64,000 nt of DNA. It comes from Engraulis encrasicolus. Lineage: Eukaryota > Chordata > Actinopteri > Clupeiformes > Engraulidae. Below the pieces are notes generated by a model. That model searched no databases. It saw only the letters and a list, made by a program, of their open reading frames with translations, and was not told the DNA's origin. The stretch spans positions 40,030,859 to 40,094,858 of the forward strand of contig NC_085868.1 of assembly GCF_034702125.1 (NCBI RefSeq), in the 5' to 3' direction. Position 1 is the stretch's first letter. Each line of letters begins with the position of its first letter. Positions 13,635 through 25,651 of the stretch are shown here, piece after piece. The translations under genes were made by a program, and so were the position numbers.

Positions 13635-13812
13635 AGAGAGAGAGGTTCCATTGGCCCATTGTTTCCTGGTTCTATTATGGCCCCCCTTAGGCAGACCTAA
13701 GGACTGTTCTATTCATTGTAGGAGCATTATGACACGGCCCTTTAGGCAGACCGGAACCTGGTCGCGTTAGGTGCCCATAGAAACCTATTATGTTGGCATA
13801 TCTCTATAGAAT
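13628..13812 (+). repeat. Repeat family R1, copy 1, overlapping the gene 1 stop codon
   Basis: The block starting GTAGAGAGAGAGAGGTTCC and ending GGCATATCTCTATA recurs at 14876-15085 with about 90% similarity by eye. The gene 1 stop codon TAG (13632-13634) lies inside the shared GAGAGTAGAGAGAG edge. Confidence 0.75.
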
Positions 13813-14256
13813 ATCTCTGACTCGACCTCAACCTCTAGATAAATAGTGCCAAGTGCTAAGATAAATAGCTCAATTTCACTTCATTCCCATGTGATTCACA
13901 TTCGATGCATTTTTGAATGAGCCATTTGCCATCGTATCAGTGCTTGTAGAATCTTCCTCAATGTATTTTCATGTTCAAAATTCCAATACAATAATTGTCT
14001 TTTTATTCATCTAAACTTGTGTCGTCACCACATTTACATTGCAGCAGACACTTATCAAAAGCAATATACAGATGTAGTTACTGGGAATTGGTTATAGGCT
14101 TTGGAGGCATGTGGCGTTTAGTGCTCAAGGGCACACTGAAAACAAGTCTGTTTGATGTATGTAATTTAATAGGGAACATTGGTCGCCCACAAATCTTTTG
14201 CTTTGTCATCAACATAGACAAATTAGTTAAATTGACAAATGTTATACTACATACCG

Positions 14257-14262
14257 AATAAA
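14257..14262 (+). other. Candidate polyadenylation signal of gene 1
   Basis: AATAAA lies about 620 bases after the gene 1 stop codon, in otherwise unassigned sequence. It is the first good match that I see on this strand. Confidence 0.4.
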
Positions 14263-14336
14263 CCTGTGTATTTTGTGTTGATTGAATGTGATCTAGTCAT
14301 GAACATGTTCTTTCTTCCTTATGAATAAGTTCTTAA

Positions 14337-14743
14337 AGCACCAGTTCAGTCAATTTCAACAGGCAGTTGCAATGCTCACACTACCCTGGACTTGTCAGTA
14401 CCTGAGGTTTTTTTTTCTTCTTCAGCCTTTTCCGAGATCTTGGTCATTGTAATGAGGGCAGCATTTTGTTTACATTTCAATTTTTAAAAAAAATGTATTC
14501 CCAAAAACATCCGAAAGGTTATACAACATCAGCAGACAACTAGCAAACAGCGGTACCTTTTGGGAAAATATTTGGAGTAGGCCTATGTTAATTTTTTTTA
14601 AAATGTAAACAAACGCTGCCCCCATTAGAAAAGCTCATATCTCGGAAAGGGCTTAGCCGAAAAATGTGGCATCACCGGATACTGACAAGTCAAGGGTAGC
14701 GTGAGCAATACAACAGCATATTGAAATTGACTGAACTGATCCT
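14337..14743. mobile_element. Palindromic MITE with TTAA target duplication
   Basis: TTAA flanks both sides (14333-14336, 14744-14747). The arms read AGCACCAGTTCAGTCAATTT and its inverse AAATTGACTGAACTGATCCT. Inner arms around ACTTGTCAGTA also pair. The TTAA TSD points to a piggyBac or Kolobok-type source. Confidence 0.75.
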
Positions 14744-14859
14744 TTAAGACATGTCAATCCTTCACCTGTCTGACATGTACTTATCTAATTTTCCTAAGAA
14801 ACTCACAGTCATTTAGGGAGAGTATATTGAGTTCTTGGAAAGTGAGTTATATAAAGTTT

Positions 14860-15880
14860 GCAGCCACACATAGTCAGAGAGAGTAGAGAGAGAGAGGTTC
14901 CATTGGCCCATTGTTTCCGGGTTCTATTATTGGGGGGGAAATCCCCCTTTAGGCAGACCTAGGCAGACCTGAGGACTGTTCTATTCAATGCTAGGAGCAT
15001 TATGACACGCCCCTTTAGGCAGACCGGAACCTGGTCATGTTAGGTGCCCATAGAAACCTATTATGTTGGCATATCTCTATACTTAAAGAATCTCTGACAT
15101 AGTGGTGATGGTTGGATTGGAACTGGCAACCCTCTGAAGTGAAGAGCAGTACCTTAACAATTTGGCTACAGCTGTCCCAGAGCGGTTATGAAAGTTGTGT
15201 TGAACCATGCTATGGCAGTTATTGACATTGTTGCATCTTTCCATCCTAAAGTAATTTGAAGAAGTTTGAGTACAATCTCATTATATCATATAGTTTTAAA
15301 ATTCAGCAATTCCGTTAAAGGTTAACATGAAGCAATTGTAATAAACAGGGGAACTAAAGGGGGGGCAAAGTTGTCGGTTGTCCTATTGGCCCAGGGAAAT
15401 GGGCGGAGGACAGAATTTTGTATGTATCGACTGGGGGGATCCATGAGATGGTCATCTCACCATGGACAAGGGTGTAGGTGACCCAAAATGCTGAAATAAC
15501 ACTGCAGATTGTTTGTGCTACGTTTGTGCCGTATTGTGCTGTACATTTTTTCGTTTGTGCTATTAAGGATTTTGAGTAATTTAAATACTAAAATACTGAT
15601 AATACTAATACATTTTCAATGGGCAGCCCCCCCTCCACGTCCAAATTTCTCCAAAGTAGTCTCAATCGAAGGGAATTTGTTTGTGCTCATTTGTGCTTCA
15701 ATCACTTGTTTTGTAAAGTTACAGTCGTTTTATTGTAGAAGAATTGGTGTGGGATTCAAATCTGCAACCTTCCCATCCTAAAAACCAACTCCACTGCCAT
15801 TAGACCGTGGTTGCCCACACAACAATTCTGCAAAGATATAATTTCTACGTTATGAAGCCTTGCAATATTTTTCTTTTCAT
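14860..15880. repeat. Gene 1 3' flank, duplicate of 1-880
   Basis: It is colinear with the first 880 bases of the window. It contains the second copy of repeat R1 (14876-15085) and the tRNA-derived SINE on the minus strand (15740-15826). No gene is seen. Confidence 0.7.
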
Positions 15881-16315
15881 TTCATCCAGTTAATGGCATT
15901 CTGTACACATCTACATCTGTTTTTTTATTTTTACGATATTGAAGGGAGAGAGATAGGAGAGCGCTGCCTTGGATCAAATGTACAAATGTATTGCATGTGC
16001 TCTTTAAGGCACCATCTTACTCCTTTGAAGACTATGATATTCTTGGTGTGCCACATGGACATTCTATTGAGTTCAAAGAACAGCTTACACAGTATCCTAC
16101 ATTTCACAATACACATAACCAATTATCCACAAGCATGCCATAGTGAAGTTTGTGAACCCCTGGTTTAGACAGTTCGACACTGGAGGGAAGCTGTGTAGTC
16201 TCAGTGCTATCTAGTTTCCTTAACCGCAACTTAGTGATACTGACTGACTGGACGATTTTCAAACGAGTTTCAGGCCTCTTTCACGTGAATCAGCCTACAG
16301 CCAAATGTCCACTGG
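15881..16315. other. Unassigned intergenic sequence
   Basis: No spliced coding pattern or recognised repeat is seen, apart from a short continuation of the flank duplication at its start (15881-15925 against 1381-1440). Confidence 0.4.
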
Positions 16316-16513
16316 CAGGGTTGCCAGATGAGTCAGGTGATTCCCAGCCCAAAAAATGCCCAAAACCCGCCTAGAAGCACAAAATTCTGCCCAATTCTAT
16401 TGATTTCTATGGCAAAAATTGGGCGGGTTTTTCTGCTAAATGCCATTTTTACCCACGCAAGGCCATCCTAAGCAGCCCAATTGGGCGGGAAACAGCCCAA
16501 TCTGGCAACACTG
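16316..16513. mobile_element. hAT-type MITE (TGTTGCCAGAT family, M2), copy 1
   Basis: It begins CAGGGTTGCCAGATGAGTC and ends ATCTGGCAACACTG. TCCACTGG exactly flanks both sides (16308-16315, 16514-16521). Other copies are at 18339-18557, 34694-34880 (partial) and 62786-62993. Confidence 0.88.
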
Positions 16514-16874
16514 TCCACTGGAACAGTACTACTGTACTAGTGTCAATATTTATGGGCCGTGGGAAAGGAAGTCACTTGCACTGTAGCCTTCTTGGTGCTC
16601 CCAGTCCAAGACTGTAGACAAAAGAAAACAAGTTGGTCCACTCTAGAGAAACTGGGCCAGGGATGACAGGAGCACACAGGATACGTTTTTCTGTTCTTTT
16701 GCTGTGGTGCAAGCATGACTCACGGTACAATAATAGAAGGCAAGGCAAGTTTATTTATATAGCGCATTTCATACACAGGTGCAACTCAATGTGCTTCACA
16801 AAGTTAACAAATGTAAATGAAAGGAAACAGGGAAGAAAGAAGGAAATGAGTTAGAGTCAAAAAACATTTAAAAC

Positions 16875-17691
16875 CAGGGCTTTGAACCGTTATTTTTTTC
16901 CAAACGTTCCGTTCCGAACAGAAACGGAATTATAACGTTTCCGGTTATGAGTTCCACCAATAAATTGACGTTCCCGAACCGGTTAGAACAAAAAAATACT
17001 GTTCCCGGAACGGTTAATTTCGTTCCTGTCAGCTGATTACTCCCATAGGCCTAACTTAACCAAGAAAGACGGAAGTGCAAATGAGTCAGCCTACATTCCA
17101 AACTGTTTATTCAAGCAGATGAAAAGAATATCCTCCAGAATTTTGTCATTTAGGGACGACCTAAGCAGAGAAGCGTAGAATAAACCTCAATGATGAAAAT
17201 GCACGCTCCACGCTGACTTGGGTCACGGGGAGCGCTATGATGGACATTGTGAGTTTGTGCATATTTAAAGCGGCCATGGAGGCCCAATAACGTCGAACAT
17301 TCTTGGTGTGTTTTACACGCGCTTCTCTGCAATGTCTTACAATGATGCAATGGAAACTCTGCCCTTTTGTATGACAGTGGTTTATCTTATTTAAGATGTG
17401 GAGTGGAGACTTTGTAGTCCACAGCTCTCTCTCCATTCAGTCAGAGAATGTCTGATGTCACACAGGACGTGAACCTCAGCCGTCATGGTAACGTGCGCAG
17501 GAAAATAATTACTTTTTTTTTGTTTGAGGAACGGTATTAACCGGTATTAACCGGTTACCATTATTTTTAAACAAGTGTTCCTGTTCCAGAACATAAAAAA
17601 TAATAACGTTTCCGGTTTCGTTTCTGTTCCCTGTAAAATTCAAAAAGTTCTCGGTTTTCGTTTTCGTTCCTTGAACCGGTTCAAAGCCCTG
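16875..17691 (-). mobile_element. hAT element, internally deleted, exact 8-bp TSD
   Basis: It begins CAGGGCTTTGAACCG and ends CGGTTCAAAGCCCTG. TTTAAAAC flanks both sides (16867-16874, 17692-17699). Arms rich in GAACGGTT / AACCGTTC extend inward. It keeps the 3' end of a transposase gene on the minus strand, so it derives from an autonomous hAT by deletion. Confidence 0.92.
17161..17436 (-). pseudogene. hAT transposase C-terminal fragment
   Basis: About 90 residues on the minus strand end in VTQVSVERAFSSLRFI. This is the conserved core of the hATC dimerisation domain (the S-x-E-R-x-F-S motif) at the C-terminus of hAT transposases. The catalytic part and the BED zinc finger are absent. The fragment cannot transpose by itself but identifies the family of the 16875-17691 element. 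Confidence 0.88.
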
Positions 17692-17819
17692 TTTAAAACA
17701 TTAAGATAAAACATAAGGTAAAAAATAATAATAGAAGAACGTATCCTGTGTGCTCCAGTCATCCTTGGCCCAGTCTCTCTGAAGTGGACCACACACACAC
17801 ACGTACACGTACACATACA

Positions 17820-18338
<519 letters not shown>

Positions 18339-18557
18339 CAGTGTTGCCAGATGTGTCTGACCAAATCCCGCCCAAAAGCTTCTCAAAAACCGCCAGAATG
18401 CACTAAATTCCACCCAAATTCAACAAATTACATTGACTTCTATGGGCCCAAAACGTCTTAAAAAACTGCCAAATGGCCAATTTTCCCCGTTTTTACCCGC
18501 AGACACTCATCCCAAGTAGCCCAATTGGGCGGGCACCCGTCCAATCTGGCAACACTG
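18339..18557. mobile_element. hAT-type MITE family M2, copy 2
   Basis: It starts CAGTGTTGCCAGATGTG and ends ATCTGGCAACACTG. The flanks CTTGTGAG and GTTGTGAG differ at one base. The internal CCAATTGGGCGGG block is shared with copies 1 and 4. Confidence 0.87.
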
Positions 18558-18654
18558 GTTGTGAGAGGTGAATTCGAAGTACAGTTATTTTGGCCATCAG
18601 CACTACCAGCTGCTGCTTGCCTTTGTACTAAATCTCAAAGATATTGGCCACCTT

Positions 18655-18996
18655 AGGTGACCAGATTTTTCTTGTGTGAAACTGGGACACTTCGTGCGTG
18701 ACTTTGAAAAAAAAAATTTTTTTTGCTTTTCTGCATTCTAATCAATTTTAGGGGGAGGAATGACAAATTCACATCTGACTCCAGACCTTCAATACAAGAG
18801 CTGGCTGCCATTAATTGTGGCAGGTAAACATGTAGGCCTAATCTTTTCCATATATTTACCCTGATAGACATGTAGCGCAATGTAGCGGGTGGCCAAAACC
18901 TCGACAGATTTGTGTCCCGACAGAGTTTGCTCAGGACCTGGGACACACAACTCAAAACCGGGACTGTCCCGGTTAAACTGGTACGTCTGGTCACCC
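18655..18996. mobile_element. MITE with GGTGACCAGA ends
   Basis: AGGTGACCAGATTTTTC at the left pairs with CTGGTCACCCT at the right. Internal CGGGACTGTCCCGGTT is typical of the hAT MITEs that start with GGGTGACCAGA. Confidence 0.65.
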
Positions 18997-19324
18997 TCAC
19001 CCTACCTTAGAACAACACCAAGCATGCTGCAGTGCTCAATGATTATTTTAGGCCATTCACTCACTCCATTTGAGCATTCATAGCTATGGGATCAATTTCA
19101 CAAACCGAATCAGCCTCAATATGAATACATGAATACATTCCCCGTTATGGTTACTCACAAACATACTGTGCATTTCCTTCTGTGTCTAGTGGGCAGGGCC
19201 GGTGACAGCTTTGACAAGGCCCCTGGGAACAAAGTCATCACACAGGGCCCCAAATTCCAACAATGTACTGAGTGCCCTCTCTCCCTGGACAACTGACCCC
19301 TTTGCCCCCTGTAGCAATGACTTA

Positions 19325-20032
19325 AGGTCAGATTAGACTTCTGCAACTGCGCTCGCCAAAACTCGCGTGGGAGTGGCCATGAACCAAAATTGTATTCATG
19401 CATCTGCGAGTTCTGCGAGGTCCGAGGTCTCGTGGCGAGCCACATTTGAAATTGCGCGATTAGGCTACTTTCACTACATTGTAAGCACTGCGGTCATTAT
19501 TAAGCAATGTTGCTTTCTATCCCGGTTAGCTAGGTATTTTCACACAAATTGCAAAGGCAATGCACTGGTATGATTATTTGACATACCCAGTCTGTTTTCA
19601 CGAGCAGAAAATGCAAGCATGTAAAGACAGTTGATTCTGCCGATGTGTGTTTACATTCGGTGGAGGAACGGTAGTAAAACCGCAGGCATTGTGCCACGAG
19701 TGTTCAACTGATGCATTGTTTGTTACTTAGCTTGTAGCTTCGTGTATTTACACACATTTACACACAAGGCATTAATAAAGTTTTTAACAGAATACAGCTC
19801 TGCTCTCGCAAACTACTGGCATTGCGCTGCCACAAGAACAGAACAAGGAAGTAGCGAGACGACCAATCATAGTGCCTTTTTGTCTGCGTACTCCGCGTCC
19901 GTCCGACGGATAGTTAGAATTTTTTCGAGGCGCTCGACGACGGGCGCAGAGCCTCTGAGAGGGGGGCGTGGACTCGCATAGACAGAAAACGGACGGACGC
20001 AGATTCTATGCGTGCGAAGCATAAATCTAGCT
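19325..20032 (-). mobile_element. Harbinger-type MITE, copy 2 (inverted)
   Basis: This 708-bp element is flanked by TTA (19322-19324, 20033-20035). It is an inverted copy of 8414-9072. It sits immediately left of the stranded exon-2 copy at 20070. Confidence 0.82.
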
Positions 20033-20069
20033 TTATACAATAAAGGCAGTTTAAACTTTTTTGTCCAAG

Positions 20070-20170
20070 GATGAGAAAAACTGGTGCTGCCTCTACATCC
20101 TCTGTGTCCGTGTAGAAGAGGGCTACCGCAACACAGCGGAGAAGAGCATGGGCACACAGTCCATGAAATA
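20070..20170 (+). pseudogene. Stranded duplicate of gene 2 exon 2
   Basis: This stretch and its flanks (about 20033-20260) match gene 2 exon 2 and its flanks (about 22383-22625), including the acceptor TTGTCCAAG and the downstream TGTCTGCGGAAGAGAGGGAG block. The frame stays open for 33 codons, but a short deletion at the 3' end replaces the normal end. Spliced at the nearby GTAAGT to the shared exon 3, it would form a stop codon. It lies 1.6 kb upstream of the gene 2 start exon and has no ATG exon of its own, so it is probably dead. Confidence 0.7.
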
Positions 20171-20303
20171 GTAAGTTGTTTCAAATGTTCAAAATGTGTT
20201 TGCGTGTCTGCGGAAGAGAGGGAGCGTGAAATTAGCAATTAAAAAACAGCGTTTAAAACGGTTAGTTACACCAAAACATGTCAATAACACATTGACAATA
20301 ATC

Positions 20304-20477
20304 TCGCTCACTCACACACACACACACACACAGGCACAGGCACAGCGCACAACCAACATATTCATACATGAATTTACATTCTTTCCCTGACACATTCACT
20401 CACAGCACACACAAACACAACACACACTCAAACATGTGCAGTTTCAAAGCACTAACATACTGATGAAGACATGTACA

Positions 20478-20540
<63 letters not shown>

Positions 20541-20587
20541 GTGCAATAAGAACACTGACATACTGATCGACAGTAAACACACACACA

Positions 20588-20646
<59 letters not shown>
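20304..20646. repeat. (CA)n microsatellites
   Basis: Runs at about 20310-20335, 20479-20538 and 20582-20642 are separated by a duplicated unit around ACTGACATACTGAT. Confidence 0.97.
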
Positions 20647-20769
20647 ACAGCAGCAGCAGAAGTACCATCAGTGGTCATACAAGTAAAGTGAAGTGGTGTA
20701 GATGCTGCATACAAGGTGCAAGAGTAAAGTGCCAGTGGCATGGTGAAAGAAATGTTCATGGAATGTCCT

Positions 20770-21510
20770 CCAGTGACCTTGGAATGATCATGTGGTTTTA
20801 TTCAGTGTGTGTTGATCTGAGTCTGATGGCTTGTGGAAAGAAGCTGTTACTCAGTCTGCTTGTGCGGGACCACAGGTTGCGGTAGCGCTTCCCTGATTGT
20901 AGAAGGGCGAACAGTCTGTGTGTAGGGCTGGGTAAAATAATCGATTTAATCGATAATCGATCGATTTCATTTAAAATTCTCATAATCGATTCACAGGGCA
21001 CAACATCGTTTTTTTTCTTTTTGTTCTTTTTGTCTAATTTAGGTCTATGGAAAATACCCAGTAGGTATTAGTCAATTAGGCCTAGGCCTACTTATTACAA
21101 ATTAGCAATCTGTTAACACTGTCAAGCCACAGCCCTTTGACATTTTTATATGAAAATAGGCAACAGCATCTTTTAGGGGAAATCCTTGCACCAAGAAGGG
21201 AACGCATTTAATCGATTCGGAAATGAATCAAATTGAATCATGATTAATCGATTCAAAGCCCTAAGAATCGAAATCGAATTGATACAGGAACATGGCTGCG
21301 CTACCCAGCCCTATCTGTGTGCTCAGTGAGTTGTGTCTTGGATGGTGTTCATTGCCCTCTTGGAACAGTGTGAAGTGTACACGTCCTGAATGGCTGGCAG
21401 GGGTGATCTGATGATCTTTTCTGACTTCCTCACCACCCTCTGTAGTGCCTTCTTGTCTGCAGCTAGACAGCTGCCATGCCAGACAGAGAGCCTGCGTGTC
21501 AGGAGGCTCT
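20770..21510. repeat. Dispersed repeat interrupted by a hAT MITE
   Basis: The left part (GTCTGATGGCTTGTGGAAAG...) and the right part (CTCAGTGAGTTGTGTCTTGG...) read as one sequence of a type I recognise as widespread in fish genomes. They are separated by the MITE 20923-21313. The exact family is not established. Confidence 0.5.
20923..21313. mobile_element. hAT-type MITE with ATCGATT-rich body
   Basis: The ends are TAGGGCTGGGTAAAATAATC and TACCCAGCCCTA. Exact TCTGTGTG flanks lie at 20915-20922 and 21314-21321. Repeated AATCGATT motifs fill both arms. Confidence 0.9.
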
Positions 21511-21771
21511 CACCTCTAGAAGGTGGTGGTGAGTGCAGATGTGGCGAGGTGGGCTCTTCTCATCATTTGCAGGAAGTGGTGTGGAGTCACAAACCAAAAC
21601 AGCCTCATAGCATGTGCTGTTTTCATTGAGGGTCACTAAAATACAGTACATTTGCATTTGTGTCGTGTCCTGGGTGGGCCCCTGAGAACAAAGGCACCAG
21701 ACAATAAAGACAATAAAAAGACAGTGAACAATGCACATGCAGAGAAGCAACAGCTCTCTTCAGTTAACCTC

Positions 21772-24700
21772 ATGGAGAAGTCCGAAGCAACCAGTCCTGA
21801 GGAGCTACAGCTGTCTTCAACCAAAGACCAGGTGTGGCATAGTTCTCATCAGCTGTGTTATTAATAGTTTTCACTATTAACTATGTTACTCTGGCTGTGG
21901 TGTCATAGTTTTCACGTAACTATGGTAGTGTTACTTTCGTGTTGACATTTCAGTTGTGCATTAGTGAAGGTCCTGTTATGTCATAGTAGTGTAGTATTTT
22001 GGTACTTAACCTTTAAATGACTATACCACTAGTGCACTATGGGGCGTGTAGATAACTACAGCAATGACTTCTACCAGTGGTTCTCAACCTTTTCTACTGA
22101 ATGCACCCCCTTAGCTGTTCCCAAGACAAGCTGCGCACCCCCATCCCAAATGTCTACACGTGTATACGCACCAAAACAAAAAGATTTAAGTGATTAATTA
22201 CAATGATTCTTACTTTAGACATTAATCAATACTTTAATGAATTTACATGGAGACGAAAACAAGTTTAAATTTGGTCTTAATTTGGCCTAACTAATGATTG
22301 GAAGCAGAATTCTGGTCACAACCTCAACACAAACAAAATTCCACGCTCCTCCAGAGGGTGCCCGCATCGCAGGTTAAGAACCACTGACTTATACAATAAA
22401 GGCAGTTTCAACTTTTTTGTCCAAGGATGAGCAAAACTGGTGCTGCCTCTACATCCTCTGTGGCCGAGGAGAAGAGGGCTACCGCAACACAGCGGAGAAG
22501 AGCATGGGCACGCAGTACAATGGTGAAATACCAAGGTATTTAAAATGTTAAAAATGTGTTCGTGTGTCTGCGGAAGAGAGGGAGAGTGAAATAACAGCAA
22601 TAAAAAAACAGAGAGTATAAAACACTTAAAAATATGAAGTGATAATGGCTTCCAATATTTTCTTTTTTGTCCAACTTAGAGAAGGGGATAAAATCTTGAG
22701 CAAGCAACTGCGGACGTCTGGGCATCTACATGAATCTGAATGGGTAAGGTGCCATTTTATCTGCATTTGGTGGGCCTATGCCAGAGCTACCCTTGCAAGA
22801 AAAATGAAAAAAAACAAACCATACCAAAGTGTTCATGGTTGGCGGACTAAAAATGCTGGACACCATTTCTCAGAAAGAAATTCTCTGAAAGTCTGAAACC
22901 AATATACAGTACAGTAGTTCTTGGAAAACTGGGATCTAGGACTTTTTGTTTAGAATGATTTGAAAAATGGTAGCTTTGCAAGCTGAGTATGATTTTGCTA
23001 CTACCTACTGTGCTGGCTGATTTTCAAGGTCATAGAACCAAATGAAGGTGCTGAGGAGCTACAGCATGATGGAGCAGCATCTGATGTGGTGAGAGACATG
23101 TTATTATGATCATCATTTTAAGGGTCTAGAGCTACTCTACTTTTAACCCTTTCATGCAGAGCCTCTATTATACAGCAAGTATGTGGTTAGCAAATGATTA
23201 CTGAGTCTTTGGGCTTTGGGGGGGAAAAGGTTGGAACTGGCATAGAGGGACGCATCTGTTGTCCGCCTGTCGGCCTTGTTTAAGAACATATTTGGACATG
23301 CCCATACAGTAGATGGCCGTTGTGAAGCCAATTGAGACAAAATCTAAATGATCAAAGAACTGAGTCAGCAGCAAACGTAAAAAAAATCGGTGAGGGGTTC
23401 TAAAACATTGCAGACAACTCAGATAAGGGGCTTCATGTTCAACATAGTGCAGTTGTCCTTTAATAATCTCTTTGGGGTCCGATACAGTGCACATCTGAAG
23501 ATGTCACACTCACGATCATGCTGCGTAATGCAAAAATGACGACGCGGCATGCAGACAATTGCAGTCCAGAAATCAGTATACAAACTGGCTTTCATGGTAA
23601 GTGCCCATCCCTCTCCCTCTGCCTGAACTTACAAATATCTCATTAGTTAATAGTAATCAAATATTTGTTCACCTCATTTTAAAATGTCTTCATTTTTTTA
23701 TTTCTTTTTTTTATTCTGTCAGATGTCCTCATTTGTATATGTCAGTCAATTAAATCAATTGTGGATGGAATGCACCTTGGGATGACCCCTGAAGGACCTG
23801 GCTTTCACACCACAAACAGTGGTTAGGACTAGTGTCTTTTTTTGGTCATGAATGGAGAATCACAAGTATGATTGTGTATTTAAAAATGTCAAAAAAAGAA
23901 ATTGAAAACTTGAGCAGGGCATTTGAAAACAACTGCATTTGTAATGATATCTAAAGATGGGCAGTCTGTGTTGAGTAAAGTAGTAAACAAAAATCCCAAT
24001 ATTGTTTCTCGTTACACCAAAGTCCACCTGAGATAATCAAAAACTCTGCATTATTTGCCATCATGTTGACGTATGTCAGGTCAATTGCACTGGTGTCAAT
24101 GTCACAGATGGTTGGATGACACAACATGGAGTGTGTTACAATACGCGACCTTGCCTCCTCCACTTGTGCTTGTTTCCTCGTACCAGGAAGTAATATGTCA
24201 TGATGACATCGCTGACAACAGCATTATATTTCAATATTTTGCAAAAGCTCAATTGTGGAGTCTTTTTTCTCATTTGCAATTGGGATGGTGAATGAAAAAC
24301 AGTCCCTCAAAAGTTGTTGTGGCTAGGCTGACAGCTGGGAAATGTTATTGTTTTCTCCACGGAGGAGGGGCCAGGAGGCGGGACGAGGAGACGAGCACAA
24401 GTGGAGGAGGCAAGGTCGCATATTGTAACGCACTCATGGGCAGTGCCATTACTATTTGGGTAGCAGTTGCTAGAGCTAAATCAGAAATAACAGGAACTAA
24501 CAGTAAGACCGGAAATCCGATAACTTAGTGTAATTATTTACAAATCAAAGCTGCCTAGACCAACAGAGTGGTATCCCTCATTGCGCTAATGCACTGTACC
24601 ATAAACCAACAGCGTGCCCATGGGGACCCAAGTTTGAATCTGGCCTGGGTCATATCCCAGCCCTTCCCGATTTCTATTCACATTCTGTCGAACTTCGAAG

Positions 24701-25304
24701 AGATCACTTTATGAAATGTGGGAGTGTGTGCACAATTTGATTATCGAACGATGATTTCCTGTAAACCTGTTTCCTTTCTTTCAATGACAATGCCACTTTG
24801 CCATGGTTTTATTTCAGATAAAATAACAATGCTCACATTGAGGAGAGATGGGGCAGACTACGTTGCCTTTTGGTTTCCACAATATGAATTTCTGAAATGT
24901 GGGACTGACAAGGAAGGACGGAAGGAAGTACTAATTGAGGTATGAGGCATCCTAATATATTCATTCAGAATTTCACATTTATTTTTCACTCTGTGAATGA
25001 GTTTAGCTATGTGTTTGCCCCTCTTTTTTAGGAAAACAAGACGCTCCTGGACATCAAAAAGGGGAATATATATGGTGACAAGTTGACAACTGAGGACATG
25101 AAACCCTTTTTATTTTACCGTCGAGAAAGAGTTGATGGCTGTCAGTTTCAGTCTTGTAACTTTCTTGGTCATGTCCTTGTTAAAACGGGGAACAAGTTAG
25201 CATTAGCAATTGTAGACCCTGACCCTGCTGACCCTGAGAAGAGCTACTTCAAACTCATCAGATCAGGAAAAGAAAAGTCATTGGGTCGTATACAACTCAG
25301 ATAG
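21772..25304 (+). CDS. Gene 2: shortened PDZ-like plus IL-1-like beta-trefoil protein (spliced)
   Basis: Eight exons join in phase: 21772-21831, 22426-22535, 22680-22743, 23029-23088, 23488-23596, 23723-23821, 24818-24939 and 25032-25304, giving 298 residues. It is the closest relative of gene 1: exon 2 shares DEQN...ILCGRG, exon 4 is similarly acidic, and the trefoil exons align throughout. Exon 3 is only 64 bases, against 97-112 in the paralogs. It keeps REGDKIL but lacks the NG-loop and helix, so the PDZ-like domain (about 21-80) is incomplete. The trefoil is about 135-285: exon 7 has YEFLKC, and the last exon has CQFQSCNFLGHVL (245-257) at the IL-1 signature position. The C-terminus runs about a dozen residues past the trefoil. 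No signal peptide is seen. A polyA signal lies 107 bases after the stop. A cytokine-like role is inferred from fold family only. Confidence 0.74.
22075..22386. mobile_element. hAT-type MITE in intron 1 of gene 2
   Basis: It begins CAGTGGTTCTCAACC and ends GGTTAAGAACCACTG. The flanks ACTTCTAC and ACTTATAC give an 8-bp TSD with one change. It ends 39 bases before exon 2, inside the segment that was also copied to 20033-20260. Confidence 0.87.
24129..24435 (+). mobile_element. MITE family M1, copy C, in intron 6 of gene 2
   Basis: It starts GAGTGTGTTACAATACGCG and ends in the inverse (TAACGCACTC), flanked by ATG on both sides. It is very close to copy B in gene 1. Confidence 0.85.
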
Positions 25305-25410
25305 TAGGCCATTGTCCTATACAACTCAGACTGTTCCTAATCAATAATTGGTTAGGACCAGTCTGAGCATCACTTGTATGCTTCTTAAATGTAGCCTATG
25401 CATGTTTGTG

Positions 25411-25416
25411 AATAAA
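25411..25416 (+). other. Polyadenylation signal of gene 2
   Basis: AATAAA followed by a second overlapping AATAAA-like run, 107 bases after the stop codon and just before an A-rich stretch. Confidence 0.6.
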
Positions 25417-25483
25417 ATAAAAAAAGCTGTCATTTCACAAAGACCAAAGGTACTGGACTTGCGTCAGATCAGAGAAAAACAGT

Positions 25484-25651
25484 TAGTTATTTTTTTTTTA
25501 ACTTTATTTATGATAGGACAGTGAAGGTGGTGACAGGAAGCGAGTGGGGAGAGAGAGACGGGGAAAGACCGGCAAAGGACCCAGGATGGGAATCGAACCT
25601 GGGTCAGCCGCATGGTAGACGAGTGCCCTACCGTTTGGCCACAGCAGGGCC
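25484..25651 (-). repeat. tRNA-derived SINE (family S1), best copy
   Basis: Read on the minus strand it has a tRNA-like head with an A box (TGGCCAAACGGTAGGG), a B box (GGTTCGATTCC), a CTCTCTCTCCCCACTCG body and an A-rich tail next to 25484. Copies are at 4395-4550 and 35335-36015. Confidence 0.85.

Larger units (their letters stand above)
16634..17790. mobile_element. Inverted-repeat element enclosing a SINE/LINE tail and a hAT insertion
   Basis: GTCCACTCTAGAGAAACTGG at the left and its inverse at 17745-17790 pair with a few mismatches. Between them lies the common fish 'GGCAAGTTTATTTATATAGC' repeat (from 16742), itself broken by the hAT element 16875-17691. This gives three layers of insertion. 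Confidence 0.6.
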
